From contig DBYT01000086.1 in assembly GCA_002309915.1 (NCBI GenBank), forward strand, positions 1 to 6,204: a stretch of 6,204 nucleotides of DNA. The letters are read 5' to 3'. The translations under genes and the position numbers were made by a program. Under the pieces are notes generated by a model. It worked only from the letters and a program-made list of their open reading frames with translations, was not told the origin of the DNA and did not search any database. The stretch is from Bacteroidales bacterium UBA1179 (GTDB lineage Bacteria > Bacteroidota > Bacteroidia > Bacteroidales > Bacteroidaceae). Positions 1-6,204 of the stretch are shown here, piece by piece; within the stretch, counting starts at the first letter, position 1, and the number at the start of each line of letters is the position of its first letter.

Positions 1-648
1 ATCACCATCGGCGGACAGAAGATGGGTAAGTCCCTGGGGAACTTCATCACCCTGCCTCAGCTGTTCAGCGGAGACCATCCGCTCCTGGCACAGGCATACA
101 GCCCCATGACCATCCGCTTCTTCATACTGATGGCCCACTACCGCGGCACCGTTGATTTCAGCAACGACGCCCTGCAGGCTGCCGAGAAGGCCATGAGCCG
201 TCTGATGGAGGCATACAAATCAATAGAACGCATCCAGCCTGCCGATCAGAGTACCGTAAGCGTAAGCGAGTTCAAGACCAAGTGCTATGAGGCCATGGAC
301 GATGACCTGAACACACCTATCGTCATAAGCCACCTGTTTGACGCCGCCAAGGTGATCAACCAGGCAGTGGACGGCAATGCCAAACTCTCTGCCGCCGATG
401 TGGCCGAACTCAAGTCACTCTTTGACACATTCCTCTTTGATATCCTTGGAATCAAGGCCGAAGAAGGAGGAGGCAGCGGTCGGGAAGAGGCATTCGGCAA
501 GGTGGTCGATATGCTTCTGGAACAGCGTGCCATTGCCAAGGCAAACAAGGACTGGGCAACAAGTGATAAGATACGCAACGAGTTAACCGCACTGGGATTC
601 GAGATCAAGGATACCAAGGACGGAGCAACCTGGAAACTGAACCGATAA
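1..648 (+). CDS. cysS: Cysteinyl-tRNA synthetase, C-terminal part (5' end outside window)
   Basis: Cytoplasmic class I aminoacyl-tRNA synthetase that charges tRNA-Cys with cysteine using ATP. The frame is open from base 1, so the 5' part (HIGH motif, zinc site, most of the Rossmann fold) lies upstream; about 215 codons are seen of a protein that is usually 460-500 residues. The KMSKS signature loop is present as KMGKS (bases 19-33), followed by LGNF. After it come the helical DALR-type region (RFFILMAHYRG, then ALQAAEKAMSRL) and the C-terminal tRNA-binding tail, with R-A-I-A-K-A-N-K-D-W-A-x-SDKIRNEL and a final DTKDGATWK, both typical of CysRS. The ATG at base 22 is the Met of KMGKS, not a start. 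The stop is TAA at 646-648. The next gene starts one base later, which suggests cotranscription. Ser to Gly in KMSKS appears to be a lineage variant, not a defect. Identification is firm. Confidence 0.96.
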   Translation: MTIGGQKMGKSLGNFITLPQLFSGDHPLLAQAYSPMTIRFFILMAHYRGTVDFSNDALQAAEKAMSRLMEAYKSIERIQPADQSTVSVSEFKTKCYEAMDDDLNTPIVISHLFDAAKVINQAVDGNAKLSAADVAELKSLFDTFLFDILGIKAEEGGGSGREEAFGKVVDMLLEQRAIAKANKDWATSDKIRNELTALGFEIKDTKDGATWKLNR

Positions 649-649
649 A

Positions 650-1633
650 ATGAAAAAATCCGCCATTATCCTGTCAGTGCTTTTCATGGCACTCTCATGC
701 GGAGGCCGGAAAGCGCCGCAAACAACCGCTCCGGCCGCCAAAGAGACGCCACAGTTCTGCGCCGACAGTGCATTCAACTACATAAAGGCACAGACTGATT
801 TCGGTCCCCGCGTTCCCAATACCGATGCCCATTACAGATGTTCTGTATGGCTTACTGCTCAACTGAGCAAACTGGGAGCAAAGACATATGTCCAGGGATT
901 TGAAACCATGACGTTCGACAACACCAAACTTCAGTGCTACAACATCATCGGTAGTTACAATCCCGAGAGTACCACACGCATCATACTCTGCTCACACTGG
1001 GACAGCCGTCCCTGGGCCGACAACGACCCCGATCCCGCCAACTGGACAAAACCGGTTGATGCCGCAAATGACGGAGCCAGCGGTGTAGGAGTTATACTTG
1101 AAATAGCCCGCCTGATGCAGAAACAGGCACCCCAGATAGGTGTTGACTGCATATTCCTGGATGCCGAGGACTGGGGTCCCGGTGACAGTTATCAGGGTCA
1201 GCATCTTGAGACATGGTGGGGTCTGGGTACCCAGCACTGGGCTAAGAATCCCCACGTAGAGGGATACCGCGCACGCTACGCCATCCTTCTTGACATGGTA
1301 GGCGGCAAGGGCGCCTCATTCTGCCGTGAGGGATACTCGGTAAGGTTCGGCAGACCCATTGTGGAGAAAGTCTGGGGTGCCGCAAGAAAACTGGGATTCA
1401 GTTCAATCTTCAAACCCGTTGACGGCGGTTACGTTACTGATGACCACTATTTCATAAACACTATGGCAAGAATACCCGCCATAGACATCGTACCCTACCT
1501 GCCAGGTTGCGAGGAGAGTTCATTCGGCCCCACCTGGCACACCGTAAGCGACAATATTGATAATATCGACAAAAATGTCCTTGAAGCCGTCGGAAAGACG
1601 CTGATCGAGGTCATATACAACGAAAAACCATGA
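650..1633 (+). CDS. Glutaminyl-peptide cyclotransferase, M28-fold lipoprotein
   Basis: Probably a zinc-dependent glutaminyl cyclase that converts N-terminal Gln of exported proteins to pyroglutamate in the periplasm. The 327-residue protein starts with a lipoprotein signal peptide: KK, a hydrophobic stretch, then A-L-S-C with Cys17 as lipidation site; this supports the ATG at 650. The M28/QC core aligns with animal glutaminyl cyclase. The zinc ligands would be D141 (in NDGASG), D174 (in DAEDWG) and H297 (in WHT). The catalytic acids would be E173, D215 and D264 (in DDH). W296 and the following TxxDNxxNID also match, as does CSHWDSRPWAD (H116, D118). The second zinc ligand is Asp where animal QC has Glu. 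In Bacteroidetes many signal peptidase I products begin with Gln (the 'Q-rule'), so this enzyme is expected to be important for growth. It lies one base after cysS and overlaps sufE by four. An ordinary M28 aminopeptidase is the alternative, but the WHT and DDH motifs favour QC. Confidence 0.87.
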   Translation: MKKSAIILSVLFMALSCGGRKAPQTTAPAAKETPQFCADSAFNYIKAQTDFGPRVPNTDAHYRCSVWLTAQLSKLGAKTYVQGFETMTFDNTKLQCYNIIGSYNPESTTRIILCSHWDSRPWADNDPDPANWTKPVDAANDGASGVGVILEIARLMQKQAPQIGVDCIFLDAEDWGPGDSYQGQHLETWWGLGTQHWAKNPHVEGYRARYAILLDMVGGKGASFCREGYSVRFGRPIVEKVWGAARKLGFSSIFKPVDGGYVTDDHYFINTMARIPAIDIVPYLPGCEESSFGPTWHTVSDNIDNIDKNVLEAVGKTLIEVIYNEKP

Positions 1634-2046
1634 CAATTGACGAACTTCAGGAGGAAGTGATTGAGGAGTTCAGCGCCTTTGACGACTGGATGGACAAATA
1701 CCAGATGATAATTGATCTGGGCAATGAGCAGCCCGCTTTGGATGCTGCATACAAGACAGAGGATAATCTGATTGACGGCTGTCAGAGCCGCGTCTGGCTG
1801 CATGCAACCATGCAGGACGGACTGGTTCACTTTGAGGCTGACAGCGATGCCATTATCACGAAAGGCCTGATTGCACTGCTTATCAGAGTCCTATCGGACC
1901 ATACTCCGGCTGAGATTCTGGCCAGTGACGTTCACTTTATTGATGCCATAGGTCTTACACAGCATCTGTCACCCACCCGCAGCAACGGACTGCTGTCCAT
2001 GCTAAAACAGATTAAAACCTATGCATTAGCCTATTCAAAAAGTTGA
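1630..2046 (+). CDS. sufE: SufE family cysteine-desulfurase sulfur acceptor
   Basis: Cytoplasmic partner of a SufS-type cysteine desulfurase. It accepts persulfide sulfur on a conserved Cys and passes it to Fe-S cluster assembly. The 138 residues equal the usual SufE length. The active-site motif GCQSRVW places the acceptor at Cys51, the same position as in E. coli SufE. The family C-terminal motif SPTRSNGL lies at residues 114-121, and the N-terminal helix has the acidic pattern common in SufE (DELQEEVIEEF). The ATG at 1630 overlaps the preceding TGA (ATGA), implying translational coupling with the cyclase gene. No sufS or sufBCD is in the window, so the desulfurase partner must be encoded elsewhere. 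The stop at 2044-2046 lies inside the upstream element of the next promoter. CsdE is a close paralogue and cannot be fully excluded, but single SufE-type proteins are the norm here. Confidence 0.94.
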   Translation: MTIDELQEEVIEEFSAFDDWMDKYQMIIDLGNEQPALDAAYKTEDNLIDGCQSRVWLHATMQDGLVHFEADSDAIITKGLIALLIRVLSDHTPAEILASDVHFIDAIGLTQHLSPTRSNGLLSMLKQIKTYALAYSKS

Positions 2047-2073
2047 ACAACTCAACCGAATTTTATAAATTTG
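2042..2073 (+). promoter_or_regulatory. Bacteroidetes-type promoter for the paaK operon
   Basis: The -7 box TAAATTTG (2066-2073) matches the Bacteroidetes housekeeping sigma consensus TAnnTTTG exactly. A -33-like element GTTG (2042-2045, consensus TTTG) lies 20 bases upstream, within the known 19-21 base spacing. Transcription would start near 2080, leaving an A/T-rich leader of about 30 bases before the paaK ATG at 2112. The -33 element overlaps the sufE stop codon, so the promoter begins inside the upstream gene. The boxes are seen directly; activity is inferred. Confidence 0.7.
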
Positions 2074-2111
2074 CAAACCAAACTAACGAATTAACGCATA
2101 ATTATACAAAT

Positions 2112-3413
2112 ATGAACGGTAAATACTGGAATGAGGAGATTGAGACAATGCCCCGCAAACAGCTTGAGAAGCTGCAGGTAGAGCGTCTCAAGAAAACCGT
2201 CGAGATTGCAATGGGCAGCGAGTTCTACGCTCCCAAATTCAAGGAACTGGGCATCACCCCGGAGAGTATCAAGTCAGTTGAGGATATCAAGAGATTCCCC
2301 TTCACCACAAAGAACGATCTCCGTGCCACTTATCCTTTCGGTATCAAGTCAATACCTCTGGAAAAGGTAGTCCGTCTGCACTCATCAAGCGGCACCACCG
2401 GCAATCCCACAGTTATACTTCATTCACAGAAAGACCTTGACGAGTGGGCCGATGCCATGGCACGTTCCATGTACTGCATAGGTCTGCGTAACACCGACAT
2501 CATTCAGAATACATCAGGTTACGGAATGTTCACCGGCGGTCTGGGCATACAGTATGCAGCAGAGCGTCTGGGCGCACTTACCGTTCCCGCAGGTGCAGGT
2601 AACAGCAAGCGCCACGTAAAGTTCATTACAGACTTCGGCACCACAGCACTGCACTGCATCCCTTCATATGCAACCCGTCTGGCTGCAGCCTTTGAGGAGG
2701 AGGGAATAGATCCCCGCAACACCACGGTACACACCCTCATCATCGGCGCCGAGCCCCATTCCGAGGCACAGCGCAAGCGTATTGAGGAGATCTGGGGAGC
2801 CAAGGCCTACAACAACTTCGGTATGAGTGAGATGTGCGGCCCCGGCGTGGCAATCGAGTGTCAGGAGCAGAACGGAATGCACATCTGGGAAGACAATTAT
2901 ATCGTTGAGATCCTGGATCCCGAGACTCTGGAGCCCGTTCCGGAGGGTGAGCTGGGAGAGCTGGTTCTGACCACACTCAACCGTGAGGCCATGCCGCTGT
3001 TCCGTTACCGCACACGTGACCTTACCCGCATTCTGCCGGGTGACTGCCCCTGCGGACGCACTCACGTACGTCTGGCACGTTTCCAGGGCCGTTCAGACGA
3101 CATGATGATTGTCAAGGGCGTAAACATCTATCCTATCCAGATAGAGAAGATCCTGATGCAGTTCCCCGAGCTGGCCAGCGATTACCTTATCACCATCGAG
3201 ACCGTAGGCGACAACGACGAGATGACCATCGAGGCCGAACTCGCACAGGCTACCGATGATTTCGCCATGCTCCAGAACCTGACCAAGGAGATTACCCGCC
3301 GCCTCAAGGATGAGATCCTGCTCACACCCAGAGTGAAACTGGTAGGCAAGGGCGTAATCCCGCAGTCAGACGGCAAGGCCAAGAGAGTAAATGATTTGCG
3401 TCATAACCATTAA
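2112..3413 (+). CDS. paaK: Phenylacetate-CoA ligase (arylacetate-CoA ligase, AMP-forming)
   Basis: Adenylate-forming enzyme: arylacetate + ATP + CoA gives arylacetyl-CoA + AMP + PPi, acting on phenylacetate or indole/hydroxyphenyl-acetate. The 433 residues match the family length of about 430-440. Seen in order: the ATP P-loop SSSGTTGNPT (91-100), the A5 motif YNNFGMSE (233-240), the adenylate-contacting YRTRDLT (299-305), the hinge and CoA region GRSDDMMIVKGVNIYP (326-341), and the C-terminal lysine loop QSDGKAKRV (418-426). The frame could open at TTG 2043, but that would place the promoter inside the gene and add 23 non-family residues; ATG 2112 gives the usual N-terminus (YWNEEIETMPR). 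Cysteines at 242, 250, 312 and 314 may form a metal site. Followed 11 bases later by the ACT gene, with iorA downstream, which points to arylacetate metabolism coupled to IOR and not to the aerobic paa pathway, of which no other gene is seen. Confidence 0.94.
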   Translation: MNGKYWNEEIETMPRKQLEKLQVERLKKTVEIAMGSEFYAPKFKELGITPESIKSVEDIKRFPFTTKNDLRATYPFGIKSIPLEKVVRLHSSSGTTGNPTVILHSQKDLDEWADAMARSMYCIGLRNTDIIQNTSGYGMFTGGLGIQYAAERLGALTVPAGAGNSKRHVKFITDFGTTALHCIPSYATRLAAAFEEEGIDPRNTTVHTLIIGAEPHSEAQRKRIEEIWGAKAYNNFGMSEMCGPGVAIECQEQNGMHIWEDNYIVEILDPETLEPVPEGELGELVLTTLNREAMPLFRYRTRDLTRILPGDCPCGRTHVRLARFQGRSDDMMIVKGVNIYPIQIEKILMQFPELASDYLITIETVGDNDEMTIEAELAQATDDFAMLQNLTKEITRRLKDEILLTPRVKLVGKGVIPQSDGKAKRVNDLRHNH

Positions 3414-3414
3414 T

Positions 3415-3424
3415 AAAGGACATT
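3415..3424 (+). promoter_or_regulatory. Ribosome binding site for the ACT-domain gene
   Basis: AAAGGA at 3415-3420 sits four bases before the ATG at 3425, right after the paaK stop. It is one of the few Shine-Dalgarno-like sites in the window; the other leaders are A/T-rich without one. It supports the 3425 start and translation from the paaK message. Confidence 0.5.
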
Positions 3425-3841
3425 ATGAAGACCATCAAGCAGATTTCAATATTTCTTGAGAACCAGCGCGGCAAGCTGAGTGATATCCTGACCGCCCTCA
3501 AGGACCAGAACATAGAGATCCAGGCCGCATCAGTAGCCGATACCACCGAGTACGGAATACTGCGTCTTATCACCTCAGACCAGAAGAAGGCAGCCCGTCT
3601 GCTTTCAGCACAGGGCCATTTGGTAAACCTGAATGAGGTTCTTGCAATTCAGGTTGAACCCGATACCGCCGCTTTTGCCGATGCCGTCGACGCACTGACA
3701 TCGGGCGGATGCTCAATAAGCTATCTGTACACTTTCCATAAAGACGGTAAACTGGTACTTATTATACGTCCCGCAAATCTTGAAGTTGCTGAACGCGTTG
3801 CCACAGAAAAGGGTCTCACCCTTATTCAGGGATGGGAATAA
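3425..3841 (+). CDS. Tandem ACT-domain protein, putative amino acid-binding regulator
   Basis: Small cytoplasmic protein of 138 residues that is essentially two ACT domains with nothing else attached. The first (about 3-70) has strand IKQISIFLEN, then RGKLSDILTALKDQNIEIQA, the typical ACT loop and helix where the ligand-contacting Gly lies (G17). The second (about 72-138) starts at VLAIQVEP and has a helix AFADAVDALTSGGCSISYLY, where two Gly sit before the ligand strand. ACT domains usually bind amino acids and control an enzyme or regulator. There is no catalytic or DNA-binding domain. Stand-alone tandem ACT proteins are frequent next to paaK and indolepyruvate oxidoreductase genes, so sensing of an aromatic amino acid, or modulation of PaaK or IOR, is a fair inference; ligand and target are not visible. 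It lies 11 bases after paaK and 36 before the symporter gene, consistent with one operon. Confidence 0.88.
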   Translation: MKTIKQISIFLENQRGKLSDILTALKDQNIEIQAASVADTTEYGILRLITSDQKKAARLLSAQGHLVNLNEVLAIQVEPDTAAFADAVDALTSGGCSISYLYTFHKDGKLVLIIRPANLEVAERVATEKGLTLIQGWE

Positions 3842-3877
3842 AACACGCCTTATTATTAACCTTTAAACCATACCATC

Positions 3878-5464
3878 ATGTTTCTCAAAATTCTGATTCT
3901 GATATTGTTCTTTGCCGTGATGATCGGCGTCGGAATCTACTGCCGTAAAACCGCAAACAACGTACAGGGATTTGTACTGGGTGACCGTAAGGTAGGCTCA
4001 TGGCTTACAGCTTTCGCATTCGGCACATCATACTTTTCGGCCGTAATATTCGTAGGATATGCAGGCCAGTTCGGTTGGAAGTACGGACTTTCAGCCACAT
4101 GGATCGGTCTGGGCAACGCCCTGATAGGTTCACTCCTTGCATGGAGAATCCTAGGCCGACGCACACGTCTTATGACCCAGTACCTGCAGAGCGCAACCAT
4201 GCCTGACTTCTTTGGACAGCGTTTCAACTCACAGGCCCTCAAGGTTGCCGCATCGGTAATAGTATTCGTATTCCTTATCCCTTATACCGCATCTCTGTAT
4301 AACGGTCTGTCACGTCTGTTCGGACTCTCATTCGGTATCGACTACAGCTGGTGCGTACTGGGAATGGCTATCCTGACCGGTATCTACGTTCTTGTAGGAG
4401 GTTACATGGCAACTGCCGTGAATGACTTTATCCAGGGTATGATCATGCTCATAGGTATTGTTGCAGTCATCATTTCAGTGCTGAACGGAAACGGTGGATT
4501 CACCGCAGCAATCGAGAAGATGTCTCAGATTCCCAGCGAGGCCGCTCCCGGTCTGAACGGTGCGTTCGTATCGTTCTTCGGACCTCAGCCCATCTGGCTT
4601 CTGGGTGTCGTACTGCTTACATCTCTCGGCACATGGGGCCTTCCTCAGATGGTAGGTAAGTTCTACGCCATCCGTGACGAGGCCGCCATCCGCAAGGGAA
4701 CCTTCATCTCAACCTTCTTTGCCATCATCGTGGCAGGCGGTTGCTACTTCCTGGGCGGTTTCGGCCGTCTGTACGGAGGTGTCATTGACTTTGCACCCAA
4801 CGGCACACCTATATATGACAGCATTGTTCCTTCCATGCTCCAGACACTGCCTGACCTGATGATCGGCGTGGTTATCATCCTGGTGCTCTCAGCATCAATG
4901 TCAACCCTCTCATCACTGGTACTCACATCAGGTTCAACCCTTACGCTTGACATCATCAAGCCCGCTATGGCCAAGGGCGGCAAGAGCATGAGCGAGAAAT
5001 CACAGCTGCTCTCAATCCGTCTGCTGGTTGTGTTCTTCATCGCAGTATCATCTGTACTGGCTATCATCCAGGCCAAGAGTTCCGTTACATTCATCGCTCA
5101 GTTGATGGGTATCAGTTGGGGTGCTCTGGCAGGTGCCTTCCTGGCTCCGTTCCTGTACGGTCTGTATTGGAAGAAGACCACCAAGGCTTCGGTTTGGGCA
5201 AGCTTTATCGTAGGCGTTCTGATCATGTGCGGCTGTATGTACGGCACATTCACCAAGACCACATTCATCAGCCCGTTCTTCAGTTCACCCATCAACGCTG
5301 GTGTGCTCTCAATGGTTGCAGGTCTGGTAATCGTGCCTATCGTAAGCCTGTTTACCAAGGTTAAGGAACAGGAGAAGATCGACAAGATGTTCGGCTGCTA
5401 CAACCGCGAGGTTACCGTACGTGCATCAACATCCCTTATGGATGCCGACGAAGTAAAGAAGTAA
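3878..5464 (+). CDS. Sodium:solute symporter (SSS family), probable organic/aromatic acid carrier
   Basis: Inner-membrane secondary transporter of 528 residues with about 13 hydrophobic segments, the SSS/LeuT-fold layout. Approximate segments: 2-22, 41-62, 75-92, 123-143, 158-178, 183-203, 238-258, 275-298, 324-345, 378-398, 405-430, 437-458 and 473-493. Family marks are the first core helix AFGTSYFSAVIFVGYAGQFG (47-66), GLPQMVGKFYAIRDE (254-268), and the Na+-site helix SASMSTLSS (338-346), which resembles the Ser/Thr Na2 site of PutP and PanF. The cytoplasmic tail after 494 is short and charged. No signal peptide beyond the first helix and no fused kinase domain. The substrate cannot be read from the sequence; placement between paaK-ACT and iorA suggests an arylacetate, aromatic 2-oxo acid or aromatic amino acid. 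The start at 3878 follows an A/T-rich 36-base gap without a clear promoter or Shine-Dalgarno site. Proline or pantothenate-type substrates remain possible. Confidence 0.92.
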   Translation: MFLKILILILFFAVMIGVGIYCRKTANNVQGFVLGDRKVGSWLTAFAFGTSYFSAVIFVGYAGQFGWKYGLSATWIGLGNALIGSLLAWRILGRRTRLMTQYLQSATMPDFFGQRFNSQALKVAASVIVFVFLIPYTASLYNGLSRLFGLSFGIDYSWCVLGMAILTGIYVLVGGYMATAVNDFIQGMIMLIGIVAVIISVLNGNGGFTAAIEKMSQIPSEAAPGLNGAFVSFFGPQPIWLLGVVLLTSLGTWGLPQMVGKFYAIRDEAAIRKGTFISTFFAIIVAGGCYFLGGFGRLYGGVIDFAPNGTPIYDSIVPSMLQTLPDLMIGVVIILVLSASMSTLSSLVLTSGSTLTLDIIKPAMAKGGKSMSEKSQLLSIRLLVVFFIAVSSVLAIIQAKSSVTFIAQLMGISWGALAGAFLAPFLYGLYWKKTTKASVWASFIVGVLIMCGCMYGTFTKTTFISPFFSSPINAGVLSMVAGLVIVPIVSLFTKVKEQEKIDKMFGCYNREVTVRASTSLMDADEVKK

Positions 5465-5485
5465 ATACTATTGAATATATAAGAA

Positions 5486-6204
5486 ATGAAGAAACTGTTA
5501 CTTGGCGATGAAGCCATAGCACAGGGAGCCATTGATGCAGGATTAAGCGGAGTATATGCTTATCCGGGCACACCCTCTACCGAAATCACTGAATACATAC
5601 AGGGTTACTGCAAGAAGAACCCCGGTGAAAAGATACATAACCGCTGGTGCACCAACGAGAAGACAGCCATGGAGGCCGCTCTGGGTATGTCTTTTGCCGG
5701 CAAACGCGCACTGGTATGCATGAAGCATGTAGGTATGAACGTGGCAGCCGACCCGTTCGTGAACTCATCCATAACCGGAGTCAACGGCGGTCTGATTGTC
5801 CTTGTGGCCGATGACCCCTCGATGCACTCGTCACAGGATGAGCAGGACACCCGTTTCTACGGCAAGTTCGCCCTGATTCCCGTCATTGAGCCTTCATCAC
5901 AGCAGGAGGCATATGATATGATGTCATACGCCTATGACCTCTCTGAGAGCCTCAAACTGCCTGTCCTGATGCGTACCGTTACACGTCTGGCCCACTCTCG
6001 CGCCGTTGTAACTCTAAAGGAGAAACGTAATCAGAATGACCTGAATCCCGTTAGCGGAGTCCGTGACTGGGTACTGCTGCCCGCCATCGCAAAGCGCCGC
6101 TACGCTTCACTTCTGGAGCGTCAGCCCGAGATCATGCGTCTGTCAGTTGAGTCACCCTTCAACAGTTTCAAGGCTGAGGCCAAGCGTTACAAGATGGGTG
6201 CCAT
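5486..6204 (+). CDS. iorA: Indolepyruvate ferredoxin oxidoreductase alpha subunit, N-terminal part (3' end outside window)
   Basis: Thiamine-diphosphate enzyme that interconverts arylpyruvates (indolepyruvate, phenylpyruvate, hydroxyphenylpyruvate) + CoA and arylacetyl-CoA + CO2 with ferredoxin. The 239 visible codons are open to the window end; full IorA is about 530-630 residues and ends in a ferredoxin-type 4Fe-4S domain, not in view. Seen: LLLGDEAIAQGAIDAG (4-19), YPGTPSTEI (26-34), then the pyrimidine-binding region NEKTAMEAALGMSFAGKRAL (57-76) with E58 as the likely cofactor-activating Glu, then KHVGMNVAADPFVNSS (80-95) and ADDPSMHSSQDEQDTR (108-123), all characteristic of IorA. The ATG at 5486 follows the symporter stop by 21 A/T-rich bases and gives the standard N-terminus. 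The partner iorB is expected directly downstream. Position in the paaK unit supports an arylacetate role. Confidence 0.94.
   Translation, partial: MKKLLLGDEAIAQGAIDAGLSGVYAYPGTPSTEITEYIQGYCKKNPGEKIHNRWCTNEKTAMEAALGMSFAGKRALVCMKHVGMNVAADPFVNSSITGVNGGLIVLVADDPSMHSSQDEQDTRFYGKFALIPVIEPSSQQEAYDMMSYAYDLSESLKLPVLMRTVTRLAHSRAVVTLKEKRNQNDLNPVSGVRDWVLLPAIAKRRYASLLERQPEIMRLSVESPFNSFKAEAKRYKMGA

Noticed and set aside
2043..2111. Alternative TTG start adding 23 residues to PaaK
   Set aside because: The extension contains the promoter -7 box, is unlike PaaK N-termini, and overlaps sufE; ATG 2112 fits family length.
2664..3065. 133-codon open frame on the minus strand opposite paaK
   Set aside because: No recognisable domain and it fully overlaps a well-supported gene; other minus-strand frames are similar shadows of codon bias.
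3809..3823. Perfect 6-bp inverted repeat AAGGGT-CTC-ACCCTT near the end of the ACT gene
   Set aside because: It lies inside the coding sequence, is not followed by a T-tract, and the operon continues; not a terminator.
3842..3877. Possible promoter before the symporter gene (TTAACCTTTAAAC)
   Set aside because: It does not fit TAnnTTTG: the spacing between TA and TTT is three bases and the final G is missing. Only an A/T-rich leader can be claimed.
5465..5485. A/T-rich gap before iorA as a separate promoter
   Set aside because: Only 21 bases, no TAnnTTTG box and no clear Shine-Dalgarno site; best read as an intra-operon spacer.
1..6204. Mobile elements, CRISPR repeats, tRNA or rRNA genes, phage or defence genes
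   Set aside because: None seen: nearly all bases are in well-recognised metabolic or housekeeping genes with uniform codon use and no direct or terminal repeats.

Overview
The window looks like chromosomal DNA of a Bacteroidales bacterium (Bacteroidaceae/Prevotellaceae-like). The evidence is a perfect Bacteroidetes -7 promoter box (TAnnTTTG), A/T-rich leaders with weak or no Shine-Dalgarno sites, a lipoprotein-anchored glutaminyl cyclase of the type known from this phylum, and a KMGKS form of cysteinyl-tRNA synthetase. All seven genes are on the + strand and packed tightly. The longest non-coding stretch is 65 bases, and no mobile elements, RNA genes, CRISPR arrays or clear terminators are visible.

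Left part (1-2046): the 3' end of cysS (cysteinyl-tRNA synthetase), then a lipoprotein M28-fold glutaminyl-peptide cyclotransferase one base after the cysS stop, then sufE, whose ATG overlaps the preceding stop (ATGA). These three are probably cotranscribed. They serve basic functions: tRNA charging, pyroglutamate capping of exported proteins, and sulfur transfer for Fe-S cluster assembly.

Right part (2042-6204): a promoter that begins inside the last codons of sufE drives paaK (arylacetate-CoA ligase), a tandem ACT-domain protein, a sodium:solute symporter, and iorA (indolepyruvate ferredoxin oxidoreductase alpha subunit, cut by the window end). Together these suggest an aromatic 2-oxo acid / arylacetate module. 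IOR interconverts arylpyruvates and arylacetyl-CoA, and PaaK interconverts arylacetyl-CoA and free arylacetate. The symporter may move the aromatic acid, and the ACT protein may sense an aromatic amino acid. The direction could be aromatic amino acid breakdown to arylacetates, or reductive carboxylation of scavenged arylacetates to aromatic amino acids, which is known in rumen and gut Bacteroidales. The sequence does not decide which.

I found no clearly undescribed system. The most worthwhile lead is the symporter inside the paaK-ACT-iorA unit as a candidate arylacetate/aromatic acid carrier.
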